DNA from: an uncultured Sutterella sp.
GTDB taxonomy: Bacteria > Pseudomonadota > Gammaproteobacteria > Burkholderiales > Burkholderiaceae_F
Assembly: GCA_905213905.1 (NCBI GenBank)
Contig: CAJMKD010000009.1
Span: 23,110 to 87,109 of the forward strand
Direction of reading: 5' to 3'
DNA: 64,000 nucleotides
In this document: positions 1 through 9,200 of the stretch, in pieces
Position numbering within the stretch: position 1 is the first letter of the stretch
Layout: each line of letters starts with the position of its first letter
Notes under the pieces: generated by a model
Seen by the model: only the letters and a program-made list of their open reading frames with translations
What the model was told of the DNA's origin: nothing
Database searches by the model: none
Position numbers and translations under genes: made by a program

Positions 1-200
1 TGATTATAAAAGGAGCGGAACGCGCCGCTTGTGCGCCTCTCGCCATGCGCACGGACGGCGTCGACGGTGCAGAAGTTAAAGAAGGCACGTTTGGCTTTGA
101 AGTGCCGCTTCGCGTAGGATTCGTCTGTTGAAAACACCTGTCAGCCGCCTGACGGTCATCACGGTACGTAGGTAGCAAGAGCGGCTAACGTCCTTTCGGT
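1..200. other. leader region upstream of ttrS-like gene
   Basis: No convincing gene is visible here. The stretch holds the upstream region of the first sensor kinase, including the inverted GTACGTAG motif listed separately at 163-176. The left window edge may cut a neighbouring transcription unit. Confidence 0.4.
163..176 (+). promoter_or_regulatory. putative TtrR1 operator (TACGTAGGTA)
   Basis: The sequence GGTACGTAGGTAGC lies 25 bases before the sensor-kinase start. The 10-mer TACGTAGGTA recurs, inverted, at 10428-10440 upstream of the cytochrome/flavoprotein operon. A related motif, TACGTAGTGG, precedes the second respiratory module. Function as a response-regulator site is inferred from position and recurrence. 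Confidence 0.45.
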
Positions 201-2597
201 ATGACGAATTCGAACGCTTATTTTGACACCGCAGGGCGCCTCGCCCGATCGCGGCAGACCGTGAGGGACGCGGATGCAATCGTGCGATTCCCTGCGGCCC
301 GCCGTCCTTTGGCGTGCGCTCTGGGTGCTTTGTGTGCTCTGTGCGCTTTTGGCGCGGCCTTGCTCCTCGCCGGCGCTCTGCCCGCAGCTCATGCGGCAGA
401 AAAGGCGGCGCCCGCTGACGAGCCGACGGTGACCTGTCCGGTGGCGCTCCCCTTCAGCGAGCGTGCTTCCTTTCATTCAATCGAAGCCTGCGGCGAGGAT
501 GTGCGGCTCCCGGACGGGGCTGATGCAGGTTTCGGTGCTCTCCAAGGGAGCGCTGCTGGCGCTCCTGCGGCATCGATCCGAAGCGCCGTTTCCAATGAGG
601 CGGAATCTTTGCCGGATGGTTTGGATGGCTTGGGGGGCGGGACCGGGGCCGCCCAGGTCAGTGCGGTTGAAGCGGGCATGATGAGTGCCATAGAAGCTGC
701 GCCTGGCGACGCATTGAGCGCGGCTTCCGGGGCACCAAAAGGGGCGCTAAAAGGGGCGCTTCCCGAAGAAAAAGACTGGGCCGGCTGCGGCATTCGGCTT
801 GGCATCGGTTCCTTTGCGGAGCCGAATCCGAATTACGGCATTCTGGAGCCGACTGTTGCGGCAATCCAGCGCGCATTCCCGGAACTCCAGGTCTGCACGC
901 GCACCTACACGACGAAGGCGCTCGAGCGTGCGGCTTCGTCAGGGGAAGTCAATCTCTTCATTTCGAGCGCAGGGCTTTACCGGCGCGTCCTCGACAAAGG
1001 CGTGCGCGACATCGCGAGCCTGATGGGGCCGCACATCGTCGATCCCAACATGGCGGAAGGCTCCGTCTTCTTCACGCTCAAGAGCCGTCCGGAAATCCTG
1101 ACCATTGAAACCATGCGCGGCCTGCGGCTCGCCGCCAACATGCCAGAAGGCTTTACAGGTTTTTTGGCCGGCATGAAGGAAGTGGCCGACTTCGGCGAGG
1201 ATCCGGAAACCTTTTTCGGCGAAGTCGCCTTCTATGGGCACGATCAGACGCGCGTGATCGAGGCGGTTCTGGGTGGCCGAGCGGACGTCGGCATTGTCCG
1301 CGCCTGTACGTTTGAAGACATCATTGACGTCAATCCCGAGTATCGAGACCAGCTTCGCGCGGTTGCCGAGCGCCGCGGGGACGGCTTCCCCTGTCGGCAT
1401 TCGACGGAGCTCTATCCGAGCTGGGTGCTGGTCGTCACGAAGACGATGCCGCCCAACTATGCGGCCCGCGTCGCAGCGGCCGTGCTTGCGGAGCCCAAAA
1501 CGCGAACGGGCCTCTACTGGGGAATCGGCACGGACTTCAGCGCCGTCGACAACCTCTACCGCGTGCTCGAGCTCGGTCCCTACGCCTTCCTGCGCGAGTG
1601 GAGCCTCGTGCGCTTCTGGGCGGAGTACAAGACCGCGATCATTGCGGCGGTGCTCATTTTCATCGGCCTCATCGCCCACGGCTGGCGCTCCGAAGTGCTC
1701 GTGAAGCGCCGCACCGCAGCGCTCGAGGCCGCGATGGCGCAGGAGCGCGCGCTCGAAGCGCGTGCTGCGAAGCTCCGCGACCGCATGCAGGCCCTTCAGA
1801 AGATCGGGGTCGTGGGGCAGATTTCAAGCCTCATTGCGCACGAGCTCGGGCAGCCGCTCGGCGCCGTACGGCTCTTTGCGCACGGCCTGCTCCGTGCGAT
1901 TGAGAACGGCCGGACAACCGCGGAAGGCCTCGAAAACGGCATCCGCCGCATCGACAACCAGGCCGAGCGTGCGCAGGCCATTCTCGAGCGCGTGCGCGCT
2001 TACGCCAAGTCGAAAACGGAAAGGCGCCAGGCTACGGATATCGGGAAGCTCTTGGACGAAGCCGTGAAGAACTTCCGCATCACCTCGCGCGGCGGCATTG
2101 CCGAAATTCGCGTGAAGCATGCGCCAGAGAGCGTCTTCGTTTATGCGGATCCCCTTGAAATCGAGCTCGTGATCGTGAATCTCCTCAAAAACGCTTCAGA
2201 AGCGCTTCGCGAGACGCCGCGGGCGACGATCGACGTGGCGCTCGAGACGGATGCAGCAGGGCGGGAAGCGGTCATCCGCATCGCCGACAACGGGCCGCGG
2301 CTCTCCGACGAAGCGTTCGGGAAGCTCGCGCGACCTTTTGAAACGAGCAAGACCGAAGGCCTCGGCCTCGGACTTTCCATTTGCAGGACGATTGTGGAGC
2401 TTCATGCCGGACGAATGGAATTCAAGCGCGGGGACGCCTGCGGCCTCGTTGTGACAGTGCACCTGCCGCTCATTGAGGCGGCGTCGGACGCGGATTCCGA
2501 GCTGGCAAAGGGCGCCTCGGAAGGCACCATCGGCGGCGCAGAAGAACAGACAACCGCAGAGTCGTCCAATGGCGGCTTTTCAAAAGCAAAGGATTGA
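201..2597 (+). CDS. TtrS-like sensor histidine kinase with periplasmic binding domain
   Basis: This is a membrane sensor kinase of about 798 residues. An N-terminal hydrophobic stretch (about residues 33-65) acts as signal or anchor. An Ala/Gly-rich stretch of roughly 130 residues follows, then a PhnD/TtrS-type substrate-binding domain (about 195-450), a transmembrane helix (about 475-493), a coiled coil, and the kinase core. The phospho-acceptor is His547 in IAHELGQPLG. The ATPase domain shows the N box (NLLKNASEAL), G1 (IADNGP) and G2 (GLGLGLSICR). TtrS proteins sense small periplasmic electron acceptors such as tetrathionate and signal to a LuxR-type regulator, which is encoded directly downstream with overlap. 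The long Ala-rich insert before the sensor domain is unusual. The ligand cannot be named from sequence. A second copy lies at 24405-26393. Confidence 0.85.
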   Translation: MTNSNAYFDTAGRLARSRQTVRDADAIVRFPAARRPLACALGALCALCAFGAALLLAGALPAAHAAEKAAPADEPTVTCPVALPFSERASFHSIEACGEDVRLPDGADAGFGALQGSAAGAPAASIRSAVSNEAESLPDGLDGLGGGTGAAQVSAVEAGMMSAIEAAPGDALSAASGAPKGALKGALPEEKDWAGCGIRLGIGSFAEPNPNYGILEPTVAAIQRAFPELQVCTRTYTTKALERAASSGEVNLFISSAGLYRRVLDKGVRDIASLMGPHIVDPNMAEGSVFFTLKSRPEILTIETMRGLRLAANMPEGFTGFLAGMKEVADFGEDPETFFGEVAFYGHDQTRVIEAVLGGRADVGIVRACTFEDIIDVNPEYRDQLRAVAERRGDGFPCRHSTELYPSWVLVVTKTMPPNYAARVAAAVLAEPKTRTGLYWGIGTDFSAVDNLYRVLELGPYAFLREWSLVRFWAEYKTAIIAAVLIFIGLIAHGWRSEVLVKRRTAALEAAMAQERALEARAAKLRDRMQALQKIGVVGQISSLIAHELGQPLGAVRLFAHGLLRAIENGRTTAEGLENGIRRIDNQAERAQAILERVRAYAKSKTERRQATDIGKLLDEAVKNFRITSRGGIAEIRVKHAPESVFVYADPLEIELVIVNLLKNASEALRETPRATIDVALETDAAGREAVIRIADNGPRLSDEAFGKLARPFETSKTEGLGLGLSICRTIVELHAGRMEFKRGDACGLVVTVHLPLIEAASDADSELAKGASEGTIGGAEEQTTAESSNGGFSKAKD

Positions 2598-2602
2598 AAG
2601 AA

Positions 2603-3304
2603 ATGGCGGACGAAATGAAGAAGGTCGCAGAGGCGGAGGCGATGACTGGCGAAACGCCGGAAACGAGGGAAACGGAGTGCACCAAAGATGAGGCGCCCCT
2701 CATTCGCATCGTTGATGACGACGGCGACCTGCGCGACGCGCTTCTTTACATGCTTTCTCAGGAAGGCTGGGAAGCCGCTGCATTTCCAGACGCGGAAAGC
2801 TTTCTGCGCTCCGCTGCGCCTTCGGCGCCTGGGGTTCTTATTCTCGACGTGCGCATGCCCGGCATGAGCGGGATTGAGCTCCACCGAGAGCTCCGGCGCC
2901 GCGGCTTTGAGCAGCCTGTGATCTTTCTTACCGCGCACGGCGACATCGACATGGCGGTCGAAGAGCTGCGCCACGGCGCCTTTCACTTTCTGCAGAAGCC
3001 GCTCGATCCGGAGAAGCTTTTGTCAGCCGTTGCGCAGGCTGTGGAAGCCGACCGCAGAAAGCGGCTCGGCATGCCGCCCGTCGAGGAAATTCGCGCCCGC
3101 ATTGCGTCGCTTCGGTCGCGCGAGCGCGAGGTGATGGCGCTCCTCGCGCAGGGTTTTCTCAATGCCGACATTGCAGCCCGGCTGGGGCTGAGCGTTCGCA
3201 CTGTTGAAGCGCACCGGGCTGCGGCTTATGTGAAATTGCGTGTTAAGAATGCAGCGGAGGCGGCGCAGCTTTGGGCTGCTGCTGCGGAGGTGCCGGAGGA
3301 ATAG
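2603..3304 (+). CDS. TtrR/FixJ-type response regulator
   Basis: A receiver domain contains the acidic DDD pocket, the phospho-acceptor in LILDVRMPGMSG and the switch Lys in LQKP. A LuxR-type HTH follows (SREREVMALLAQG ... LSVRTVEAHR). The ATG at 2603 is preferred because an AAAGGA box lies 10 bases upstream. A TTG at 2594 would overlap the stop of the kinase gene. It is co-transcribed with the kinase and is its obvious partner. By family it should activate transcription of a respiratory operon; the TACGTAGGTA motifs at 163 and 10428 are candidate targets. The nearest flavocytochrome operon lies 7.3 kb away, across accessory DNA. Confidence 0.88.
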   Translation: MADEMKKVAEAEAMTGETPETRETECTKDEAPLIRIVDDDGDLRDALLYMLSQEGWEAAAFPDAESFLRSAAPSAPGVLILDVRMPGMSGIELHRELRRRGFEQPVIFLTAHGDIDMAVEELRHGAFHFLQKPLDPEKLLSAVAQAVEADRRKRLGMPPVEEIRARIASLRSREREVMALLAQGFLNADIAARLGLSVRTVEAHRAAAYVKLRVKNAAEAAQLWAAAAEVPEE

Positions 3305-3355
3305 GGCTGATTTTGGAACAAAGGAAGCCGATTCAAATTGGAAATTCTCCGATTT

Positions 3356-4882
3356 TTATTTTTCTATATGGCTTTTTGAGTTTATGGTATTACTTAGAAA
3401 AGGCAAGTCATTTTTAATAAACGAAATGCCTTTTATCTTTAAGCTTATGAAATTTTGATAATCGTCAGTCTCAGGGTTCTGAGAGCTATTCTGATTGTTT
3501 AAGTTTGTTTTCTGATTTGTAGTTATATTTTTTGAATTTTGTCCTGAGCTATTTTTCTGTATTAAAGTTGTACAATTTTTAATGAGAATTTGTTTCATTT
3601 CATTGGCACTCAAGATTTCATAAATAAAAAGCCAGTATTGATAGAAATTATTTTTTGCTAATTTTGTGGCATGATCTTTTAACTTAGTTGTTGAATCATG
3701 ATCGTTGCGGCAATTTGCTAGTAACATTGCCATAATCAGAAAAATACAATCTCCTGATCTTATTGCGTCTTTGGTGTAATTATGGTTATATTTGGCTTGA
3801 AAATCAGCTTCAATTCCGCATTTTAAATGCCAATAAATAGCGTAAACGCAAGCTTCATAATTATTTTTATTTTTTCCAACTATATATAGATCATTGGCAA
3901 TATTTCTTATTTCATCTTTTGGGGTATTGAATTCATCGAAAATATATCTATCAAGCCAATGAACCAAGTAAGGATATAAACATACTAATTGATGGACTGT
4001 AGCTAAATAATAAGAAAGGGATTTTTCTCCTAGTCGATGATCAGCAATTACTTTTATTGCATAAGAATAAATTGCTGAATTTTTATTTTCATTGGCTAGT
4101 CTTATGGATAGGTCTAGGTAAGCCTTTAATCTTTGAAATGGGAAAAATGGTTTATTATTTGTCTTTGAGTCTTTTTTAGTGTTGTCGCGAAGATCGTTTA
4201 TATAGAAATTCCTTAATTCAGATATCCAATCTACGCTTGAGGTCAAAGGAAGGTGAGATATTTTTGTTTTTCTTGGATTTAAAGTAAGTTCGTATTCTTT
4301 TAGAATATTACTAAGTTCGAGAATGAATTTTTCGGCTTCATCTTCTGATTCTACAAAGCAAGTGTAATCATCAATATGACGTATGTATTCATATTTTTTA
4401 GTTGATAATAATTTTTGATCAACAGCGCATAAAATTATCTCTGATAAAAGGTTTGAAGTATGCGGACCTATTAAAAGACCATTCGTTTCTCCATTTTTTA
4501 TGCTTCGAGAGTACTGATCTATTTGATTGAAGAACTTATTGTCGTATCTGTGTTTTTTTGCTGTCGATTTTCCAGCATAGGCCCAGCTTAAAGCATGAGA
4601 ATAAATGCTTGGAAAACATGAGGATATATCGGCATCAACTTGATATTTCTTCAATATTGGCAAATGGCACAGTTGGAATTCTAGTTCTTGATCTTTATCG
4701 TGGTAATTCCTATTTAATTCAAAAAGATGTTTTTTGTTTTTAATCTTTTGTAAATGAATTTGGCTTCGCTTGTATTTTTGGTTTTTGGTTTTTCTATAAA
4801 AGTAAGATACTAAGCGAGTCCAGTTGTCTCTTAAAAAAGCACAAAGTCTTAAATATGCAAAAGGATTTGGGACCCCAATCAA
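3356..4882 (-). CDS. Abi/DRT-like reverse transcriptase, main part (frame broken at A9)
   Basis: This frame encodes an RT catalytic core and a long alpha-helical C-terminus. The opening GVPNPFAYLRLC is a conserved entry block of Abi/UG-type RTs. Motif A is VDADISSCFPSIYSH (catalytic Asp85), motif B region is NGLLIGPHTSNLLSEI, and motif C is IRHIDDY (Asp171, Asp172). About 300 residues without a second enzymatic domain follow, ending in an Asn/Gln/Ser-rich tail. No maturase or msr/msd element is seen, so it is neither a group II intron RT nor a typical retron. The frame stays open up to base 4984, and the missing N-terminus lies in another frame at 4942-5118. The exact DRT class is not assignable by eye. 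Only a TTG start is available at 4882, which supports the view that this is not an independent gene. Confidence 0.8.
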   Translation of the reverse strand: MIGVPNPFAYLRLCAFLRDNWTRLVSYFYRKTKNQKYKRSQIHLQKIKNKKHLFELNRNYHDKDQELEFQLCHLPILKKYQVDADISSCFPSIYSHALSWAYAGKSTAKKHRYDNKFFNQIDQYSRSIKNGETNGLLIGPHTSNLLSEIILCAVDQKLLSTKKYEYIRHIDDYTCFVESEDEAEKFILELSNILKEYELTLNPRKTKISHLPLTSSVDWISELRNFYINDLRDNTKKDSKTNNKPFFPFQRLKAYLDLSIRLANENKNSAIYSYAIKVIADHRLGEKSLSYYLATVHQLVCLYPYLVHWLDRYIFDEFNTPKDEIRNIANDLYIVGKNKNNYEACVYAIYWHLKCGIEADFQAKYNHNYTKDAIRSGDCIFLIMAMLLANCRNDHDSTTKLKDHATKLAKNNFYQYWLFIYEILSANEMKQILIKNCTTLIQKNSSGQNSKNITTNQKTNLNNQNSSQNPETDDYQNFISLKIKGISFIKNDLPFLSNTINSKSHIEK

Positions 4883-4941
4883 TCGAGGTACATTTGTGTT
4901 TCTAATGCTGTTATATCGAATATAATCGGAATTATTTAACC

Positions 4942-5118
4942 TTAGTTTCTCTTTTGGTTTAAGTTTTTTTTTATTTTGTGGTTTTTATTATTGAGGTAAA
5001 AGCTTTCGCTTGTAAATATAGGTGGCAATTTATCACAAAATAGACCATACCCAAGTAAGCCTTCGTAAAGCTCATCCTTTGAAATTTCTTTCATGTAGTC
5101 TATGTATTGTTTAGCCAT
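4942..5118 (-). CDS. N-terminal segment of the reverse transcriptase (zero frame)
   Basis: From ATG 5118 this frame encodes 58 residues, with the block KDELYEGLLGYGLFCDKLPPI. That block resembles the start of Abi/DRT-type RTs, and the frame then stops at TAA 4942. Within the segment the minus strand carries A9 (plus-strand T9 at 4964-4972), read as ATA AAA AAA AAC. A -1 shift at A AAA AAC enters the frame of the catalytic core and gives a fused protein of about 587 residues, normal for the family. No good Shine-Dalgarno sequence is visible before 5118. The alternative reading is a simple one-base loss in the A tract, biological or technical. Confidence 0.65.
   Translation of the reverse strand: MAKQYIDYMKEISKDELYEGLLGYGLFCDKLPPIFTSESFYLNNKNHKIKKNLNQKRN
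4964..4972 (-). promoter_or_regulatory. A9 slippery tract (-1 frameshift or transcriptional slippage)
   Basis: Nine consecutive A on the coding strand end in the heptamer A AAA AAC, in phase with the upstream RT frame. It is the only place where the two RT frames overlap usefully: the downstream frame is closed by TAA at 4985-4987, and the upstream frame ends at 4942. A one-base gain in the tract or a -1 slip restores a single RT. Confidence 0.5.
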
Positions 5119-5172
5119 AATTAAGTTTTTATAAAAGAGTTAATTTTGTAATAAAGAATAACAAAATCAAAA

Positions 5173-5577
5173 TCACCGATTCGCATTGGCAACCCAAGTT
5201 CGACAGGTTGAAGCTTTAACGCCAGTAGCTTCTTCAATCTGTCGCCACGTAAGGCCGTTGCTCCGAAGCGCAATGACGCGCAGCTTAATTTCTTCCGAAT
5301 AGCGGTATTGATTGTTCGAGAGCTTCACGCTGAATCGGCCAGCTTTGAATGCACGCAGCCAGTCGCGAACGGTGTAGGGCGCGAGAGCGAGCAAATCGGC
5401 GACGGCTTTGTAGCCGAAGCCCGACTCGAAAAGCCGGAGCGCCTGACGGCGCTTGTAGTCGGATGCGCAGTCTGGGGGACGAATCCGGCGCGCTTTGGCG
5501 GGCGATGCGCTTGAAGGCTTCGTGCCTGCGGTCGCATCAGCGCTGTCAGAAGACCCAAGCGAGTAGAACTCGGTCAT
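5173..5577 (-). CDS. double helix-turn-helix protein (transposase-like HTH)
   Basis: The 134-residue protein has an Ala/Ser-rich N-terminus and two HTH units. The first (about 45-75) reads GYKAVADLLALAPYTVRDWLRAF; the second (about 95-130) reads GLTWRQIEEATGVKASTCRTWV. A good Shine-Dalgarno (GGAGG) precedes the ATG at 5577. The pair of HTHs resembles IS3 OrfA/Tc1-type DNA-binding modules, but no transposase catalytic part is nearby. The same two-HTH architecture with recognisable identity occurs in the C-terminal half of the protein at 33158-33940. It is host-like in composition, unlike the RT 54 bases downstream. Function unknown; DNA binding is inferred. Confidence 0.7.
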   Translation of the reverse strand: MTEFYSLGSSDSADATAGTKPSSASPAKARRIRPPDCASDYKRRQALRLFESGFGYKAVADLLALAPYTVRDWLRAFKAGRFSVKLSNNQYRYSEEIKLRVIALRSNGLTWRQIEEATGVKASTCRTWVANANR

Positions 5578-5605
5578 AAAGGCCTCCGTAAAGAATCGCA
5601 GAGAT

Positions 5606-5646
5606 AAAAAGCCCGTTCCCCGTCATCGAAACGGAGAACGGGCTTC
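5606..5646 (-). terminator. Rho-independent terminator after the autotransporter
   Basis: The inverted repeat AAGCCCGTTC/GAACGGGCTT brackets a loop, and on the minus strand it runs into TTTTT. It lies between the autotransporter stop and the HTH gene, so it should end autotransporter transcription and separate the two units. Confidence 0.7.
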
Positions 5647-5661
5647 ATTGAGTGCTTCTTT

Positions 5662-5688
5662 CTGCCGCCCGCATGAAGCGGGCGGCAG
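5662..5688. repeat. perfect 11-bp inverted repeat
   Basis: CTGCCGCCCGC and GCGGGCGGCAG flank a 5-base loop just past the autotransporter stop. No T-run follows in either direction. It probably stabilises the mRNA 3' end or cooperates with the adjacent terminator. Confidence 0.55.
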
Positions 5689-5720
5689 AAAAGCGGCTAC
5701 CTAGCTGAACTCAGGCGAGA

Positions 5721-6206
5721 TCAGAAGGTGTAGCGGGCATTGAGGTTGAACGAGTTGTTCAAGCGTTCATCCGAACCCGCGGAGAGGCCGTAGTTGACGC
5801 CGAGCGTCCAGGCATCAACCTGGGCATTGACGCCGAGCGTCATCTGCACCGGGTTGCTGTCAACAACGCGGGTCGTGTCTTCGAAGCCGCCTGCGAAAGT
5901 CGCCACGGCATCCTTGTCGCCGAAGGCCGGAACCACCGAGATGTCGAGCATCGGAGCAACCTTCCAGCCCGTCATGTCGAACGTGCCGGAGAAGGTGACG
6001 CCCATCGGCATCTGGAAGAGGTTCATAGCATCGTAGTCAGCGCCGTACTTGGATTCGTCCATGTCGAGGCGCGACCAACGGATGCCGGCGTGCGGAACGA
6101 TGTTGAGCGAACCAACGTTGGCGAGGTACTCAGCACCGAGGCCGAACGTGAAGATGTCGGCATCGAGCGATTCGCTGAAGCTGCCCAGGAACGTCGACCT
6201 TGCCGT
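5721..6206 (-). pseudogene. autotransporter beta-barrel, C-terminal part in shifted frame
   Basis: This frame continues the autotransporter barrel (FLGSFSESLDADIFTFGLG onward) after a frameshift near 6188-6198. It ends in NLNARYTF, the aromatic C-terminal signature recognised by the BAM complex. The upstream frame instead runs into an unrelated tail ending HVRPRC. One extra base or two missing bases around GTCGACGTTCC explains the break. Without repair the protein would lack its last strands and could not be inserted or secreted. Confidence 0.75.
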
Positions 6207-9200
6207 TGAAGTTGCCGATGCGGTGAGCACCGTAGATGCTGAAGCCGTAGTAGTCGCTGTCGCTGTCGGACTTCGTGTATAAGTCGCCCACAGAGTTCGC
6301 ATCAGCGGTACCGACGTTCACAGCTGCACCGATAATGGCGCCGCACGGAGCAACCCAGTCAAAGCCGAGGACAGCGCCGTAAACATCAGCTTCGTAGCCG
6401 TAGTTGCCGCCGTCGCTGCTAAAGAGGCTCTTGGCTTCATTGGCAGAACCGAAGACGTCAAGCCACGGAGTCAGGCCAGACGGATTGCGGGCCGCGTTGA
6501 GATTTGCGATCGACATGCGGCGATCAAGCGTCTTGGCGACTTCGTAGTTGTAATCGAAGCCGGCAGTGAAAGCACCGGAAGCAACGGCACCCAGCATGAC
6601 TTCATCGGCGGATTCGAGGATGTAATCACCGATTTCGACAATATTCACATCCTGGTCATCTGCTTCATTTTCAAAGCCAAGCTTCTGAGCTACTTCATCC
6701 TTGGTCAGCGAGAGGAGGCCAAACTGATCCGTGTCCCAAGTCTTCAGAGCCTGAGCAGCGGCGTAGCCGGCAGCGCTGTCGGACTCCATAAGTTTCGTGT
6801 AGGCGCCATCCTTACTGGCAGAAACAGTAATAATGCCGTCCTCTTTTGAATACGTGTGGTCGTATTCGGTACCAAAGAGATCGCCCTCGTTTTCGAGCAC
6901 AACTGTCGCTTCGGTTCCGAGCTTGCCAGCATTCAATGTATACGTCACAAAACCATCACGGTCAGCGTGAGAGGTTGTGATGCGTTTGTCCTTATTGATG
7001 AGGTGGATGGAAGCGGTGCCAGGAGCTCTCTCTCTCGAGTTAAAGCCAACCTGATCGTCCTTCACCTTGACAACAACATCCTTTTCAACATCAAAGCCAG
7101 AGTTGGCGATCGACGTCATGTCAAGGACGATGGCATTGGCTTCATTAGATGTTTCACTGGTAGCGCCAAAGGTGATGCCTTGATGGAAGTTCGTCTTCTG
7201 ACCGATGTAGAGGGCGCTGGTATCTTCCATGCCTGCATAAGCGTGGTTGCCGGCAATGTAGGTGCCGCCCTGGCGAACCTGAGCGACGCCATAAACGTCG
7301 AGGTAGCCGTCCTTATTGGTCTTGCCGATGTACTTCACCGTGCCGCCGTTGGCATCGAGTGCACCCGTTGACGTAGCGTCGACGGAAGCAACCGTGAGCG
7401 TCGCGCCTTTTTGGGCACTCAAGTCGTACTGGCCGAGCACAACTTCACCGAACGTAAAGTCGCCGTTGCGAACTGCAGAGTCCGTGCCGAGTTCGACTTT
7501 GTTCGTGATCGTGCCGTGGTCAGTGTCCTCTTGGCCGAAGTCAACATTCTGGAGCTTGATCGTAGCATCGCCGCTATTGAGGAACACTTCGCCATTCTCA
7601 GTGCCGCGGAAGATGATTTTTGCTCCCGCGTTGGTACCGCCAACTGTGATGTTCTTGAGCGTGACACTATCTTTTGCTGCAAACTGGAAGGCGCCCAGCG
7701 TGTAATCGTTCGCATAAGCGGGCAGCTGGTCGAGAAAGAGAGCCGTCTCAGAAGTAGCAGGATTCTTCGTGGTAACGATAGCCTGTCCCAAATGCTTCAT
7801 ATCCCGAAGGGTTTCCCAAGTGATCGTCTCGTCTTCGCCTGCAACGTATGTTGCAGTGTCGAAGTAATAATCGATGCCCGACCCGTTGAGCTTCTCGAGA
7901 GCAGCCGTCAGATCATCCCACTTGGTCTTGTCAAAGGTGGCATCGGTCAGGATCAAGGAGCCGTTCTTAAAGTTGTATCCCGTTACTTCCTTGACATTTT
8001 CGCCAGTGCCCGAATAAATCTGATCGCTGCTCGTTTCGAGGACGCCGCCGTTCGTTTCATCGAATGTAAGCGTTGAATTCTCGGTTGCGAACGAAATCTT
8101 GTCGACTGCAAGAGCGCCGCCGTTAATCGTGACGCTACCTTTCGTCGCAGCTTCTTCACCAACCTTGGCCTTGCCGATCACAAGGTTCGTTGCATCGGTG
8201 TCAACGCCAATCGAAGCAGAACCGCTCAGAACCTGCAGATCGCCGTTGATGGCGACGTAACCTGTGGTGCTTTGAGCCTTCTGGGTAGCCGTGAACGTGC
8301 CGCCATTGACGACAACGTTGCCGGCAACGTTCATCGCACCGGCTGTGTCTACACCAAACGCGCCAGCAGTAAGCGTGACGCTTTCGACGTTTGCCGTCTG
8401 GTCAGCAGCGATCGTGAAATCGACATCACCAGTCACCTCTTTAGTACCGGTCTTCTTTTCCGGATCCGTGCTCTTGTAAGTCGTCTTTCCGACAGAAATA
8501 TTGCCTGCCGTGAACTCACCCTTGTTGACATTCACCGCAAGTGCACCGTTCATGTTCAGATCACCGACTTGCAACGAAGCAGAAGTGGTTTCGGTGCCGA
8601 TCGTCAGCGTCGTTTCGCCAGAATCCTTGGGCGCCCACTGGCTGCCGTTTGCAATCATCTGACTGGCAATATCGTATTCACCAATGCCGCCATCGATAAC
8701 CATCGAACCATTTTCAACGGTCAGGTTGCCAACGAAGCCTGACATGTCGCCGTGAACAATCAGGTCGCCGGCGCCAGTCTTGGTGATGGTCGGGGCTTTA
8801 TCAGTGCCTTCTGCAACAGCCTCGTAGAGCGACGCATTGCTGTCCGTATCAGCACCCGCTGTACCAATAGTCAGGGTAGCATTCTCGGCAACGTTGAACA
8901 CAGCCTTAGAATTCCCCTGCATGTAAAGGAAGCCGCCGGTGTGCTTCAGGTACTTCGTAGAAGCCGGGTCTGTCGTGCCGGTCGTGTTGCCCGTATAAGC
9001 AAAATTTTTGCCTTTGGTGATTTCGAACGTTGCGTTGCCGTTGTCAAGACGAATCGCACCACCGTAGGCACCAGCCTTGTTGTTGTCAAAGTCGGTGTCA
9101 GTAAACGTATTGGCGTCAGACGTAATGACCAGCGCGCCGCCGCTGCCGTTGGCTTCGTTATTGCTGAAAACGGTATTGTTGAATTTAACGCTGCCGTAGG

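Larger units (their letters stand above)
3305..5172. other. AT-rich island carrying the reverse transcriptase
   Basis: Base composition changes sharply at the regulator stop codon and recovers at the 3' end of the HTH gene. The interval is visibly dominated by A and T with poly-T and poly-A runs, while both flanks are GC-rich. The only gene is the reverse transcriptase on the minus strand. No integrase, terminal repeat or tRNA boundary is visible. Composition and cargo indicate horizontal acquisition, a common setting for phage-defence genes. Confidence 0.7.
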
